Shown here: piece by piece, positions 45,506 to 55,904 of the stretch
Numbering within the stretch: the stretch's first letter is position 1
Layout: each line of letters starts with the position of its first letter
NCBI GenBank assembly: GCA_947303395.1
Contig: CAMYYD010000001.1
Location: 220,456-284,455 of the forward strand
Origin: an uncultured Bacteroidales bacterium
GTDB taxonomy: Bacteria > Bacteroidota > Bacteroidia > Bacteroidales > F082
Reading direction: 5' to 3'
DNA length: 64,000 nt
Made by a program: the position numbers and the translations under genes
Notes under the pieces: model-generated
Seen by the model: the letters and a program-made list of their open reading frames with translations, nothing else
What the model was told of the DNA's origin: nothing
Database searches by the model: none

Positions 45506-46731
45506 GATAAATAAACCTCCAAAACCTTCATTGTTTTCTCAGTAGCGCCAATCTTTTCTGCCACATATTTATGGCAAATATTTGCTGCTTTCTCGTGGAA
45601 ATTCTCATCATTTATGAATTTGTAGAAAGTCTCCTCGAGCTCGTTCTGATTGTTGATTACGAATGCTCCTTTCAGCTTGACGAGGTCGACAGCTTCTTCA
45701 AATTCATGATATTTCGGTCCGAAAACCACAGGAACGTCGTAGACGATAGCTTCTTGAATGTTGTGAATTCCATCGTAGAATCCGGCGCCGATATAGGCGA
45801 ACTGAGCGTATCTGTAAATCTTTGACAGGATTCCAATTTTATTGATTACCAATGTTTTACATTTGTTTGAAGGATCAAAATTTGTATATAATTGATAATC
45901 GGTGAGATGTGATTCGATTTGTTTGATGTGTGATTCGGAGATGTCGTGCGGCACCATGATGAAACAATAGTTCGACGGCATGTCTTCGATGAAATGATAA
46001 AGGATTCTCTCGTCTGACGGCCAGCTGCTGCCTGCGATGATGCATTTCCTGTCGCCGATAAACTCTTCGATGTCAGGGAAACGTTGTGCCTGATGTGCAA
46101 TGTCGTAGACTCGGTCGAAGCGTGTATCGCCTGCTATAGTGATGTTTTCAAGGCCCAATTTTGAGAGAAGAGTTGCCGTTTCCTTGTTCTGTGTGAAGAA
46201 ATATTTCACTTTTTTGAAATGATTCCTAAACCATTTTCCCCAAGGTTTGAAGAAATACTGGTTCGGGCGGAGCAATGTCGAGATGTAGAACAGAGGAATT
46301 CTATAGTCTTTCAACACCCTGATATAGTTGAACCAGAACTCATATTTTACAAAGAAAACCGCTTTGAATTTGAAGTTTTTGACAAGTCTCTTGGCGTTTT
46401 CCATCGTGTCTTGAGGAAGATAAGCCACTTTGTCGGCCAAAGGGAAGTCTTTCTTCACCTCGTAACCGGAAGGCGAGAAGAATGTGAGAAGCAGTTTGTA
46501 TTGCGGATACTCTTTCTTAAGTGCCTCCATGATTGGCAATCCTTGTTCAAACTCGCCAAGAGACGAGACGTGCATCCACAGCCATTTGTCGTCGGGGTTG
46601 TCCGACTTCAGTGTTTTCCACTGGTTTTTACGTCCTTGGCACCATAATTTCGCTTTTTTGTTTCCTAAATAACTAGCAAGGTGAATGATGCCTGTATAGC
46701 AACGGATTATTAAGGTATAAAGAAATCTCAT
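45502..46731 (-). CDS. waaA: 3-deoxy-D-manno-octulosonic acid transferase
   Basis: WMHVSSLGEFEQGLPIMEALKKEYPQYKLLLTFFSPSGYE, FVKYEFWFNYIRVL, YIGAGFYDGIHNIQEA. Confidence 0.94.
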   Translation of the reverse strand: MRFLYTLIIRCYTGIIHLASYLGNKKAKLWCQGRKNQWKTLKSDNPDDKWLWMHVSSLGEFEQGLPIMEALKKEYPQYKLLLTFFSPSGYEVKKDFPLADKVAYLPQDTMENAKRLVKNFKFKAVFFVKYEFWFNYIRVLKDYRIPLFYISTLLRPNQYFFKPWGKWFRNHFKKVKYFFTQNKETATLLSKLGLENITIAGDTRFDRVYDIAHQAQRFPDIEEFIGDRKCIIAGSSWPSDERILYHFIEDMPSNYCFIMVPHDISESHIKQIESHLTDYQLYTNFDPSNKCKTLVINKIGILSKIYRYAQFAYIGAGFYDGIHNIQEAIVYDVPVVFGPKYHEFEEAVDLVKLKGAFVINNQNELEETFYKFINDENFHEKAANICHKYVAEKIGATEKTMKVLEVYLS

Positions 46732-46734
46732 GTT

Positions 46735-47502
46735 TTAAAAATAGTAGTATTCTGCAGGTTTGCGTTTGTAAGTCGGGATATAGATAGCGGCTCTGATGCC
46801 GATATATTGGTCAATGTAAGTGTTGGTGTCTTTTTTCATGAGATTGAAGTCCCACTTGCGAAGAGGAGTTGTGTAAGCCTGAGTAAACTCTAATGAAAGC
46901 GAGAAATTTAGCACTCTCGAGTTGCTCAAAAAGATGTATCCGATTTCGGCTGACCAGGCAAAGCCGCCGCGCATTCTGTCGTATCCGTAGAGATAGTCGC
47001 CAGCCAATGCCGGAGGTGGGGAGGCATACGATCCGAATTCCGTCCTGATTCTATTGTAAAGATAGCCTAAACCGCCTTGGACGAAGAATCCGCAGTTGGG
47101 ATTTGGCGATAAAACAGGGAAAATCTTTCCTACTCTGGCTTGGAAATGAGCGCCTCTCTCGAAAAGCGCGTAACTTCCGTAGATTCCGTCACCAGTGATG
47201 ATCTCGCCGTTGTTGTCGAGCAAGTCGCCAAAAAGCTCCTGACGTGTAATGCTGACGGAGTTTCCTGTTATGAAATTGCCGTTAACGCTGAAAATCCAGT
47301 TTTTTTCGGTTTTGTAAAACACGCTGCCGCCTAATGAGTTATTGTTGCCAAACAAAGTCTTAGTATCCATCCCAGGAAACTGATAAGCGTAGGTGACCTG
47401 AAACATCCAAGTCGAAATTTTATCGTTTTTGATGTCATATTGCGCTGTCGCGATAAAAGGCAAAAATGCTAAAAATATGATTATCAGTTTTTTATACCTC
47501 AT
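46735..47502 (-). CDS. Hypothetical outer-membrane beta-barrel protein
   Basis: Signal peptide and alternating strands; GGSVFYKTEKNWIFSVNGNFITGN...GFFVQGGLGYLYNR. Confidence 0.65.
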   Translation of the reverse strand: MRYKKLIIIFLAFLPFIATAQYDIKNDKISTWMFQVTYAYQFPGMDTKTLFGNNNSLGGSVFYKTEKNWIFSVNGNFITGNSVSITRQELFGDLLDNNGEIITGDGIYGSYALFERGAHFQARVGKIFPVLSPNPNCGFFVQGGLGYLYNRIRTEFGSYASPPPALAGDYLYGYDRMRGGFAWSAEIGYIFLSNSRVLNFSLSLEFTQAYTTPLRKWDFNLMKKDTNTYIDQYIGIRAAIYIPTYKRKPAEYYYF

Positions 47503-47595
47503 GGCGAAGAAATTTATTTATCTGCAAATATACTAAACGTTTTGGTTTGAAGTTTATTATTTTGAAAAAATGTTTATTTTATTAAAAATTATTAG

Positions 47596-47603
47596 TAATT
47601 TTG
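47596..47603 (+). promoter_or_regulatory. -7 element TAATTTTG upstream of the 47633 lipoprotein gene
   Basis: TAnnTTTG 29 nt before ATG. Confidence 0.45.
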
Positions 47604-47632
47604 CATTTGAATCATCTTAAAAATTAAGCTTT

Positions 47633-48367
47633 ATGAAGAAAAGTTTTGTAATTATAGCATTGATGTTCAGTGTGTTGACGATGTTGGTTGTGTCATGCAA
47701 GCCTAAAGACCCAACTCCGGAACCAGATCCGGAACCAGTTATTAACATAGTTTCACCTGATCCGGAACCGGGCGGAATTTTGCCAAGCGAGGTTTTGCCG
47801 GATTCGTTGGTAGCCGCTGTGACTCAATATTTTACGATTCATTCGGGCGAAAATCCTATGTTGATTGAGGACGGACAATTTGTTTCAAGACCGCATGTCT
47901 TGCTGTATTCAACACTTGAAGATGATACGATTCCTGTTTTCAACGACCGTTATGTGGCTTTCTTTAAAAATCATGAATATATTGATTTTTATGGAAAACA
48001 ATGGGATAATGACGCAGAAGAGTATTATACCGAAGCATTAAGAAAGCTTAGAGTTATTGGCGAAGGCGATAATTTCACATGTTACTATTTTGTGGATGGT
48101 TATCCTCACGGCTGGTATTTGAAGATGTCGACGATTTTCAGCGGAAGATGGGATGAAAGCTATGGCGGATTGAAAGACTTCCAGGTGGCAGTGATTATGT
48201 TGGAGAACAGTGGTGACACACTCGTGGCTCCAGTTGGTTCAATACGTGTGCTCGGCGATGGCGACGGATTGGCTCAGGACACCACTTGGATGGGTGGTAA
48301 GAGCGGGTCATTCGAAACGAATGAGAGTTCAGTTAGCGACCCGTTCAGTATTTTTAGAGTGAAATAA
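47633..48367 (+). CDS. Hypothetical lipoprotein with PEPDPEP-rich linker
   Basis: Lipobox VVSCKPKDPTPEPDPEP; no family recognised. Confidence 0.65.
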   Translation: MKKSFVIIALMFSVLTMLVVSCKPKDPTPEPDPEPVINIVSPDPEPGGILPSEVLPDSLVAAVTQYFTIHSGENPMLIEDGQFVSRPHVLLYSTLEDDTIPVFNDRYVAFFKNHEYIDFYGKQWDNDAEEYYTEALRKLRVIGEGDNFTCYYFVDGYPHGWYLKMSTIFSGRWDESYGGLKDFQVAVIMLENSGDTLVAPVGSIRVLGDGDGLAQDTTWMGGKSGSFETNESSVSDPFSIFRVK

Positions 48368-48370
48368 AAA

Positions 48371-49615
48371 ATGTCAGACGAAAAGATTATTTCGCAAGAA
48401 ATTTTATCGAATGGAATAAAGGTAATTCACCGGCACCGCGCTGGTGAATTATCGCATTTAGCCTTGATGGTAAATGCGGGAATGCGCGACGAGAAAGAAG
48501 ACGAGAACGGACTGGCGCATTTCATCGAACACCTTGTTTTTAAAGGGACCAAGAGACGCAAGGCATATCATATTTTGAGCTGCCTCGAGAACGTTGGCGG
48601 TGAGCTTAACGCATTCACTACCAAGGAGGAGACGTGCATCCATGCATCGTTTTTGAAGGAACATATCGACAAGGCGATGGACCTTTTTGCCGATGTCATC
48701 TTCAACAGCACCTTCCCGGAAAACGAGATGGAGAAGGAGAAAGAGGTGATTCTCGACGAAATCAACTCATACCGCGACACGCCTGCCGACGAGATTTTTG
48801 ATGAGTTTGAAAATCTTATTTACCGAGGCCATCAACTGGGTCGTAACATATTGGGGACCATCGACTTGGTGAGCGGATACACTCGCAACGACATCGTTAA
48901 GTTCCGTAATCAGCATTATGCGCCCGACAGGATGGTGCTGGCATGCATCGGAAACATCTCGTTCGAAGCGTTTTTAAAACTTGCCAAGAAGTATTTTGCT
49001 GATTATCAAGGTAATGCGTTGCCGTTTGAAAGAGTGCCGTTTGTCGAAAACAAGCCAACGGTGCGCACTGAGGAACGCAAAAACCACCTCACTCACGTCA
49101 TCATGGGCGGGCTGGCCTATCCTTACAATGACGAACGTAAGCTGAAACTGATATTGCTGAACAACATCCTTGGCGGTCCGGGCATGAACACGAGGTTGAA
49201 CCTCAATATCCGTGAGAAATATGGTTTTGCGTATACCATTGAGTCACAATACAATGCGTATTCCGACACAGGCAACTACACAATTTACATGGGCGTGGAC
49301 CCGCATTCGCAAGATCGCTCTATTGAGCTGGTTTACAAGGAGTTGAACAAACTCATGACGCAGAAACTCGGCACCTTGCAGCTTTCCAATGCCAAGAAAC
49401 AGCTCATCGGTCAGGTGGCATTGAGCAACGAGTCGGGAATGAACGATTTGTTGAGCATTGTTAGGGCTGGATTCTTTGAAGAACACATCGAGACATTGCC
49501 TGAAACGATAGCGAAACTGGAGAAAATCACGTCAAGCGACTTGCTTGAAATCGCTAACGACATTTACGATAAGAATAAAGTTAATCTGTTGATTTTCAAA
49601 GGACAGGACGACTAA
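48371..49615 (+). CDS. M16 family zinc metallopeptidase
   Basis: [18 protein letters not shown] (HxxEH) and ...[15 protein letters not shown]. Confidence 0.94.
   Translation: MSDEKIISQEILSNGIKVIHRHRAGELSHLALMVNAGMRDEKEDENGLAHFIEHLVFKGTKRRKAYHILSCLENVGGELNAFTTKEETCIHASFLKEHIDKAMDLFADVIFNSTFPENEMEKEKEVILDEINSYRDTPADEIFDEFENLIYRGHQLGRNILGTIDLVSGYTRNDIVKFRNQHYAPDRMVLACIGNISFEAFLKLAKKYFADYQGNALPFERVPFVENKPTVRTEERKNHLTHVIMGGLAYPYNDERKLKLILLNNILGGPGMNTRLNLNIREKYGFAYTIESQYNAYSDTGNYTIYMGVDPHSQDRSIELVYKELNKLMTQKLGTLQLSNAKKQLIGQVALSNESGMNDLLSIVRAGFFEEHIETLPETIAKLEKITSSDLLEIANDIYDKNKVNLLIFKGQDD
48423..48451. repeat. Hairpin inside the M16 gene (TAATTCACC-N11-GGTGAATTA)
   Basis: 9-bp perfect arms plus further inner pairs. 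Confidence 0.6.
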
Positions 49616-50349
49616 AACTCTTTTTTGCGGAGTTCGAAGTTAGAGCCGAGATAATGGCTGCGCACGACAGGGTCGTTTGCCAGTTCTTCCGGAGTGCCTG
49701 CCTTAAGCAACTGACCTTCAAACACTAAGTAAGCACGGTCGGTGATTGACAACGTCTCGTTGGCGTTGTGGTCGGTGATCAAAACACCGATATTTTTGGT
49801 TTTTAATTTTGCCACAACACGTTGGATGTCTTCCACAGCGATAGGGTCGACGCCTGCAAATGGCTCGTCGAGGAGGATGAATTTCGGGTCGATTGCCAGT
49901 GCGCGTGCAATCTCGCAGCGACGGCGTTCGCCGCCTGACAGCTGGATTCCCTTGCTTTTTCTGATATGTTGGAGACCGAACTCATCGAGCAGTGACTCGA
50001 GTTTTTCGGCACGTTGGGCTTTCGTCATGTCTTTTTTAAACTGCATCACCGAGTAGATGTTGTCCTCGACCGACATCTGACGAAACACCGATGCTTCCTG
50101 AGCGAGGTAGCCGATGCCGATCTGTGCGCGTTTGTACATCGGGAACTTCGTAATTTCTTCATTATCAAGGTAAACGTGACCTGAGAAAGGCTTGATGAGA
50201 CCCACAATCATGTAGAAAGTCGTGGTCTTACCGGCGCCGTTAGGACCTAAAAGTCCGACGATCTCACCTTGGTTGACCTCGATGCTGACGCCCTTGACAA
50301 CGGTGCGCTGCTTGTATTTCTTGACTAAAGTATCGGTTCTGAGTAACAT
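49612..50349 (-). CDS. lptB: LPS export ABC transporter ATP-binding protein
   Basis: [56 protein letters not shown]. Confidence 0.94.
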   Translation of the reverse strand: MLLRTDTLVKKYKQRTVVKGVSIEVNQGEIVGLLGPNGAGKTTTFYMIVGLIKPFSGHVYLDNEEITKFPMYKRAQIGIGYLAQEASVFRQMSVEDNIYSVMQFKKDMTKAQRAEKLESLLDEFGLQHIRKSKGIQLSGGERRRCEIARALAIDPKFILLDEPFAGVDPIAVEDIQRVVAKLKTKNIGVLITDHNANETLSITDRAYLVFEGQLLKAGTPEELANDPVVRSHYLGSNFELRKKEF

Positions 50350-51311
50350 TATATAATTCCTTCCTTGATAATATCGTGAATGTGAATCATGCCGACGTAT
50401 TTGCCGTTTTCCATGACTGGAAGCACCGAAATCTCTTTGCTTTGCATGATGTTGAGCGCGTCGGCCGCATGTGCGGTTTTCTCAATGGTGGTCGGGTTTT
50501 TCGTCATGATTTCTTTGACGGTGACAGCCTCGATGTTAGGATGTTTCATCAGCATTCGGCGGAGGTCGCCATCAGTGACGATGCCAACAAGTTTGTCGTT
50601 GTCGATAACTGCAGCGGCGCCGAGCATCTTCTCGGAAATCTCGATGATAGCCTGTGTCATGATGTCGTTAGGTTTCACTTGTGGCAGTCCGTTTTTGACA
50701 CAGACGTCGCCTACGGTGAGGTAGAGACGTTTGCCGAGAGCGCCACCTGGGTGGAACTTCGCGAAGTCGTCGGCAGTGAATCCGCGCATTTTCAGCAAAG
50801 CCACCGCCATAGCGTCACCCATCACGAGCTGAGCTGTGGTTGAGCTTGTAGGCGCCAGGTTGTTTGGGCAAGCCTCGCGCGGGACGGTGGTGTCCAAAAC
50901 AAAATCGGCTTGGCTTGCAAGATATGAGTTTTTGTTGCCAACGATGGCAACGAGTTTGTTCTTTCTGATCTTAATCAAAGGAATCAGCACCTTGATTTCA
51001 GGTGTCTCGCCGCTTTTTGAGACGACAATCACCACGTCGTTGTCGCGGATGATGCCCAAATCGCCGTGGATGGCGTCGGCAGCGTGCATGAAGACCGCGG
51101 TGGTGCCTGTTGAATTCAGCGTGGCGACGATTTTTTGCGCTATGTTTGCACTTTTTCCGATGCCGGAAACGATGACGTTGCCCTTCGAATTATAGATTAA
51201 TTCGACCACTTTTTCGAAATCATCGGTAAGGAGAGATTTTAATCCTAATATCGAATTAGCTTCATTATCAATGACTTGCAGTGCAATTTCGCGCAAATTT
51301 TCCATTATCAA
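50349..51311 (-). CDS. kdsD: KpsF/GutQ family arabinose-5-phosphate isomerase
   Basis: SIS domain [28 protein letters not shown]-terminal CBS pair. Confidence 0.93.
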   Translation of the reverse strand: MIMENLREIALQVIDNEANSILGLKSLLTDDFEKVVELIYNSKGNVIVSGIGKSANIAQKIVATLNSTGTTAVFMHAADAIHGDLGIIRDNDVVIVVSKSGETPEIKVLIPLIKIRKNKLVAIVGNKNSYLASQADFVLDTTVPREACPNNLAPTSSTTAQLVMGDAMAVALLKMRGFTADDFAKFHPGGALGKRLYLTVGDVCVKNGLPQVKPNDIMTQAIIEISEKMLGAAAVIDNDKLVGIVTDGDLRRMLMKHPNIEAVTVKEIMTKNPTTIEKTAHAADALNIMQSKEISVLPVMENGKYVGMIHIHDIIKEGII

Positions 51312-51354
51312 AAAATTTTTTAAAATTTTCTTGCTTTATTAAAATGAAAAGTTA

Positions 51355-51362
51355 TAACTTTG
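51355..51362 (+). promoter_or_regulatory. -7 element TAACTTTG upstream of recQ
   Basis: TAnnTTTG 47 nt before ATG 51410. Confidence 0.5.
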
Positions 51363-51409
51363 TAAAAATAACGATGCAAAGATAAGGATTATTTTTAAAT
51401 GCGTTAACT

Positions 51410-53614
51410 ATGGCAAAAATTGATGAAAAAAGTTTACATGATTTACTGAAGAATGTCTTCGGATTCGACCAGTTTAAGGGTAATCAGAAGGCCATCATCA
51501 AAAGCATTCTCTCGGGAAACAACACTTTTGTGCTGATGCCGACGGGTGGCGGTAAATCATTGTGCTACCAGCTGCCTGCCTTGATGAGCGAAGGTACGAC
51601 GATTGTGGTTTCACCACTTATTGCCTTGATGAAGAATCAGGTCGATATGATTCGTAACTTCGGTGCCGATACAGGAATCGCCCATGTGATGAACTCATCG
51701 CTGTCGAAAGCCGAGCTTATGCAGGTGCGCGAAGACCTTGTCAACAAGAAGACGAAGCTCCTTTATGTGGCTCCGGAATCGCTGACGAAAGAGGAAACAC
51801 TGGAGTTTTTGCGCGGCTTGGACATCGCTTTCTTTGCCATCGACGAGGCACATTGTATCTCCGAATGGGGCCATGACTTCCGTCCGGAATACCGCCGTTT
51901 GCGCCCGATTATCAATGCGATAAATCCGAAATTGCCTATCATTGCATTGACTGCCACAGCAACCGTGAAGGTGCAGCAGGACATCATGAAAAACCTTGAG
52001 ATTCAAGATGCCAAGATTTTCAAATCGTCGTTTGACAGACCAAATCTTTATTATGAGGTAAGGCCGAAGACGAAAGATGTTGTAAAAGATATCATCAAAT
52101 ATATAAAATCGAACCCTGGAAAATCGGGAATCGTTTATACTCTGAGTCGTAAAAAAGTGGAGGAACTTGCTGAGACTCTGCAAGTTAACGGTATCAAGGC
52201 ATTGCCATACCATGCAGGTTTGGACAGCCAGACACGTCGCGAGAACCAGGATAAGTTCCTGATGGAGGAAGTTGACGTTATTGTCGCAACCATCGCATTC
52301 GGAATGGGCATCGACAAGCCGGATATCCGTTTCGTTATTCACCACGACATCCCGAAGAGCCTTGAAGGATATTATCAGGAGACAGGACGTGCAGGTCGTG
52401 ATGGCGGTGAAGGTAACTGCATTGCTTTCTACGATTACGAAGACATCCATAAACTCGAGAAATTCAACAAAGGCAAGAACGTTGCGGAGCAAGAGATCGC
52501 GCGTGAATTGCTGAATGAGACCGTGACATATGCCGAATCGCCGGTGTGTCGCCACAAGCTGTTGCTCCATTATTTCGGTGAGGAATACGAAAAGGAAAAC
52601 TGCGGCGCTTGCGATAACTGCTTGAATCCGAAGGTTCGTTTCGACGGTCAGGAAGACATTAAGCTCGTGATTGAAGCAGTTTTGGCTACGAAACAGTTGT
52701 TCAAGACCAAGCATATCTCTGAGCTCCTTGCAGGAAAAGAGACTGGCGATATCAAGACAGCAAAACACGACACCAACGAATATTTCGGTGCCGGAGACGA
52801 CCACGACGAAAAATATTGGACTTCGATAATTCGTCAAGCCCTTGTAAATAAATTACTTACGAAGGATATCGACAACTACGGAATCCTGAAGGTGCCGAAA
52901 GAAGGCAAAGATTTCATCAAGAAACCATATCCTGTGATGGTGGCTATGGACCACGATTACGACAAGACCGACGATGATGAGTTTGACGAGGAAAGAGTGG
53001 CGCTTTCGAAGGATTCGGGTACCGACAAGACCCTGTTCTCGATGCTGAAAGACCTTCGTAAGACCATAGCGAAGAAGAAAAACCTGCCTCCGTTCGTCAT
53101 TTTCCAAGACCCGTCGCTCGAGGATATGGCAATCCAATATCCTATCACGATGGAGGAGCTGACGCAGATTGCCGGTGTCGGCGCTGGAAAGGCACAGAAG
53201 TTCGGTCAGCCGTTTATCGACCTCATCAAGGAATACGTCGAGGAGAACGAAATCACACGTCCGAACGACATGGTGGTGAAGTCGGTTGTTAACAAATCGG
53301 CATTGAAAATCAGTATTATACAGAATATCGACAAGGAGATTCCGCTTGAAGACATCGCTTATTCGAAGAACCTCGAATTCGATGAATTGTTGACTGAAAT
53401 CGAGAGCATCGTGGCGAGCGGAACGCACCTCGATATCAGCTATTACACGAGAGACAACATCGATCAGTATCATCAGGAGGATATCATTCAGTACTTCAAA
53501 GAGGCGGAATCCGATGATTTGGAGACCGCAATGAAGACGCTGGGTGAGAATGAGTATGAAGAAGAGGAAGTGCGACTGATGAGAATTCAGTTCTTGTCTG
53601 AAGTGGGAAATTGA
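51410..53614 (+). CDS. recQ: ATP-dependent DNA helicase RecQ
   Basis: FVLMPTGGGKSLCYQLPAL, FFAIDEAHCISEWGHDFRPEY, QETGRAGRDGGEGNCIAFYDYED; Zn-binding CR-HK..C..CDNC; HRDC. Confidence 0.95.
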   Translation: MAKIDEKSLHDLLKNVFGFDQFKGNQKAIIKSILSGNNTFVLMPTGGGKSLCYQLPALMSEGTTIVVSPLIALMKNQVDMIRNFGADTGIAHVMNSSLSKAELMQVREDLVNKKTKLLYVAPESLTKEETLEFLRGLDIAFFAIDEAHCISEWGHDFRPEYRRLRPIINAINPKLPIIALTATATVKVQQDIMKNLEIQDAKIFKSSFDRPNLYYEVRPKTKDVVKDIIKYIKSNPGKSGIVYTLSRKKVEELAETLQVNGIKALPYHAGLDSQTRRENQDKFLMEEVDVIVATIAFGMGIDKPDIRFVIHHDIPKSLEGYYQETGRAGRDGGEGNCIAFYDYEDIHKLEKFNKGKNVAEQEIARELLNETVTYAESPVCRHKLLLHYFGEEYEKENCGACDNCLNPKVRFDGQEDIKLVIEAVLATKQLFKTKHISELLAGKETGDIKTAKHDTNEYFGAGDDHDEKYWTSIIRQALVNKLLTKDIDNYGILKVPKEGKDFIKKPYPVMVAMDHDYDKTDDDEFDEERVALSKDSGTDKTLFSMLKDLRKTIAKKKNLPPFVIFQDPSLEDMAIQYPITMEELTQIAGVGAGKAQKFGQPFIDLIKEYVEENEITRPNDMVVKSVVNKSALKISIIQNIDKEIPLEDIAYSKNLEFDELLTEIESIVASGTHLDISYYTRDNIDQYHQEDIIQYFKEAESDDLETAMKTLGENEYEEEEVRLMRIQFLSEVGN

Positions 53615-53952
53615 TGAAAAAGTCATTGTTTTTGTTGTTTGTCATTTGCTTTTTCTTCAGCTGCAGCAGCGAAAAGAAAAAACAAGTTCCATCTGTGTTT
53701 CTCACTGAGTCTCAGATGGTTGACGTGTTGACAGATGTGCAGATTATGGAGGCGACGATAAGCTACAAGAAAAACGCCAACCAGAAGACCGAGTATCTGA
53801 AAACTATTGGTTATGACACGCTTTTCGCGCATTACGGCATCACCGATTCCATTTTTAAGGATAACATGACTTATTACAATGAGGTTGAGCCTCAGACACT
53901 TATCAGGATAGCTGACTCGGTGGAAGCGAGGTTGCTGAAGATGAAAAACTAG
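53611..53952 (+). CDS. DUF4296-like lipoprotein
   Basis: Lipobox CFFFSCSSE; VFLTESQMVDVLTDVQIMEATISYK...YDTLFAHYGITDSIFKDNMTYY. Confidence 0.75.
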   Translation: MMKKSLFLLFVICFFFSCSSEKKKQVPSVFLTESQMVDVLTDVQIMEATISYKKNANQKTEYLKTIGYDTLFAHYGITDSIFKDNMTYYNEVEPQTLIRIADSVEARLLKMKN

Positions 53953-55715
53953 TGAAAATGGTCGTAGACGATTTTTGCTTTGGCTGGACCGATAATCTCG
54001 CTAAGACGTTGTAAATCAGATTCTTTGATAATTTTTACAGATTTCAGTTCGAGAAGCAGTTTCTCGGCTGTGGTCTTTCCTATGCCTTTGATTTCGTTGA
54101 GTTCGGAGTGCACAAAGCCTTTTTCGAATTTCTTGCGGTGAAAACTGATTGCGAAACGATGCACCTCCTCCTGAATCTGTGAAAGCAGATGGAATGCGCT
54201 GGAGTTAGGTTTCAGCTGCACGACATGAGGCGGAAAACCGAATAAAAGCTCGTTGGTGCGGTGACTGTCGTTTTTGGCGAGACCGGCAATCGGGATTTCG
54301 ATATGTAATTCATCCTCAATAACTTGGCGAACGACTTCCATTTGTCCTTTGCCACCATCGGTGATGATGAGATTCGGCAGCTCTTTGCCTTCCTCGATGA
54401 GGCGCGAATAACGGCGGCGCACTACCTCGCGCATTGAGGCGTAGTCGTCGGGACCTTGTACCGTTTTGATGTTGAAATGACGATAGCCCGACTTGTTTGG
54501 CTTGCCGTTCACGAATTGCACCATGCCTGCAACGGCGTAGTCGCCTTGGAAGTTGGAGTTGTCGAAACACTCAATGACGGCTGGTAACTCGGGAAGATGC
54601 AAGTCTTTTTGAAGCTCTGTTAAAATACGTTTCGAATGACGCTCGGGGTCAACCAATGAACGCAATTTCTCGGTTTCGAAACGATATTGTTTGGCGTTGC
54701 GTGTTGAAAGAGCTAGAATCTCGAATTTCTCGCCTTTTTGCGGAACGGTGAACTTTACGTTTTCAAGCTCCATGTCAAGTTTCAGCGGCACTATGATTTC
54801 GCGAACTGAGCTCTCAAAACGCTGACGTAACTCAATGATTGCCAATGATAGCAACTCTTCTGGAGTTTCTTCAAGGCGACGTTTCATCTCGATGGAGAAC
54901 GACTGGATTATAGCACCTTGGATGATGCGCATATAATTGACGTAGAACGAGCTGTCGGCATCGTCGAAAGAGAAAACCTCCATATCGTGAAGCGTATTGC
55001 TGCTCACGATTGAACGCGCGTGATAGTTCTCGAGCAAGTCGTATTTCCGTTTGATGATTTGCGCCTGCTCAAATTCAAGACGTGAGGCGTAATCCATCAT
55101 CTGCGCTTTCAAATCTTTCAAAACTCCTGAGATATTGCCTTTTATGACTTCTTTTGTATTGGAAATCATAGAGTTATAATCCTCTTCGGAGATGAGGTTG
55201 GCGCATGGAGCCTTGCAGTTGCCGATATGATATTCGAGGCAAGGACGATTCATCAGATGCTTGCAGGTTCTTAATGGATAAACCTGTTTCAAGATGTCGA
55301 GCAATGTTCTTGCAGTCATCACGGAAGGGTAGGGGCCGTAATATTGAGAGCCGTCGTTGACCTTTTTACGGGTGAGAAAAATTCGCGGAAAACGCTCGTT
55401 TTTAATGCAAATCCAAGGATAGGTCTTGTCGTCCTTGAGCATGATGTTGTAGCGCGGCTTGTACTGCTTGATGAAGTTGTTTTCGAGCAGGAATGCCTCT
55501 GCTTCGCTGCCCACCACGGTAAAACGGATATCAGCGATTTTGCTGACTAAAAGACGTGTCTTGCCAGTCTGTTCTTTATTGAAATAGCTTGATACTCTGC
55601 GCTTTAGGTTTTTTGCTTTGCCGACATAAATAATCTCGCCAGACTCGTCGAAGTACTGGTAAACACCCGGTGAAGTCGGGATTGTTTTTAATATCGAGGT
55701 TATTTTGTCGTTCAT
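53949..55715 (-). CDS. uvrC: Excinuclease ABC subunit C
   Basis: GIY-YIG: PTSPGVYQYFDESGEIIYVGKAKNLKRRVSSYF; UVR motif; IECFDNSNFQG; HhH C-terminus. Confidence 0.95.
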   Translation of the reverse strand: MNDKITSILKTIPTSPGVYQYFDESGEIIYVGKAKNLKRRVSSYFNKEQTGKTRLLVSKIADIRFTVVGSEAEAFLLENNFIKQYKPRYNIMLKDDKTYPWICIKNERFPRIFLTRKKVNDGSQYYGPYPSVMTARTLLDILKQVYPLRTCKHLMNRPCLEYHIGNCKAPCANLISEEDYNSMISNTKEVIKGNISGVLKDLKAQMMDYASRLEFEQAQIIKRKYDLLENYHARSIVSSNTLHDMEVFSFDDADSSFYVNYMRIIQGAIIQSFSIEMKRRLEETPEELLSLAIIELRQRFESSVREIIVPLKLDMELENVKFTVPQKGEKFEILALSTRNAKQYRFETEKLRSLVDPERHSKRILTELQKDLHLPELPAVIECFDNSNFQGDYAVAGMVQFVNGKPNKSGYRHFNIKTVQGPDDYASMREVVRRRYSRLIEEGKELPNLIITDGGKGQMEVVRQVIEDELHIEIPIAGLAKNDSHRTNELLFGFPPHVVQLKPNSSAFHLLSQIQEEVHRFAISFHRKKFEKGFVHSELNEIKGIGKTTAEKLLLELKSVKIIKESDLQRLSEIIGPAKAKIVYDHFH

Positions 55716-55734
55716 GTTTTATTTTTTTATTATT

Positions 55735-55904
55735 TCTCACGCAGATTTCGCAGAATCCGCAGAATTTTTCTTCATATATTATTTGATTGCTAAAGCAATC
55801 GGATCTCGCAGAGCTGTACTTCCATTTCTGCGAAATCTGTTCGCTTGCGAACTATTGTTGTGGAAGACTGTTTTCTGCGTTATCTGCGAGATCTGCGTGA
55901 GATT
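55735..55904. repeat. Family-1 hairpin-rich intergenic element, copy B (between thiL and uvrC)
   Basis: TCTCACGCAGATTTCGCAGAATCCGCAGA...GATTGCTAAAGCAATC...TTCGCTTGCGAA...TCTGCGTTATCTGCGAGATCTGCGTGAGA. Confidence 0.9.

Noticed and set aside
46563-48650. Shared string GAGACGTGCATCCA in waaA (about 46565) and the M16 gene (about 48629)
   Set aside because: 14-nt match with no palindrome and in well-conserved coding motifs; probably chance.
51695-52837. 380-aa minus-strand ORF
   Set aside because: Fully antisense to recQ with convincing helicase motifs; composition (Phe/Val/Cys/His-rich) is typical of antisense ORFs.
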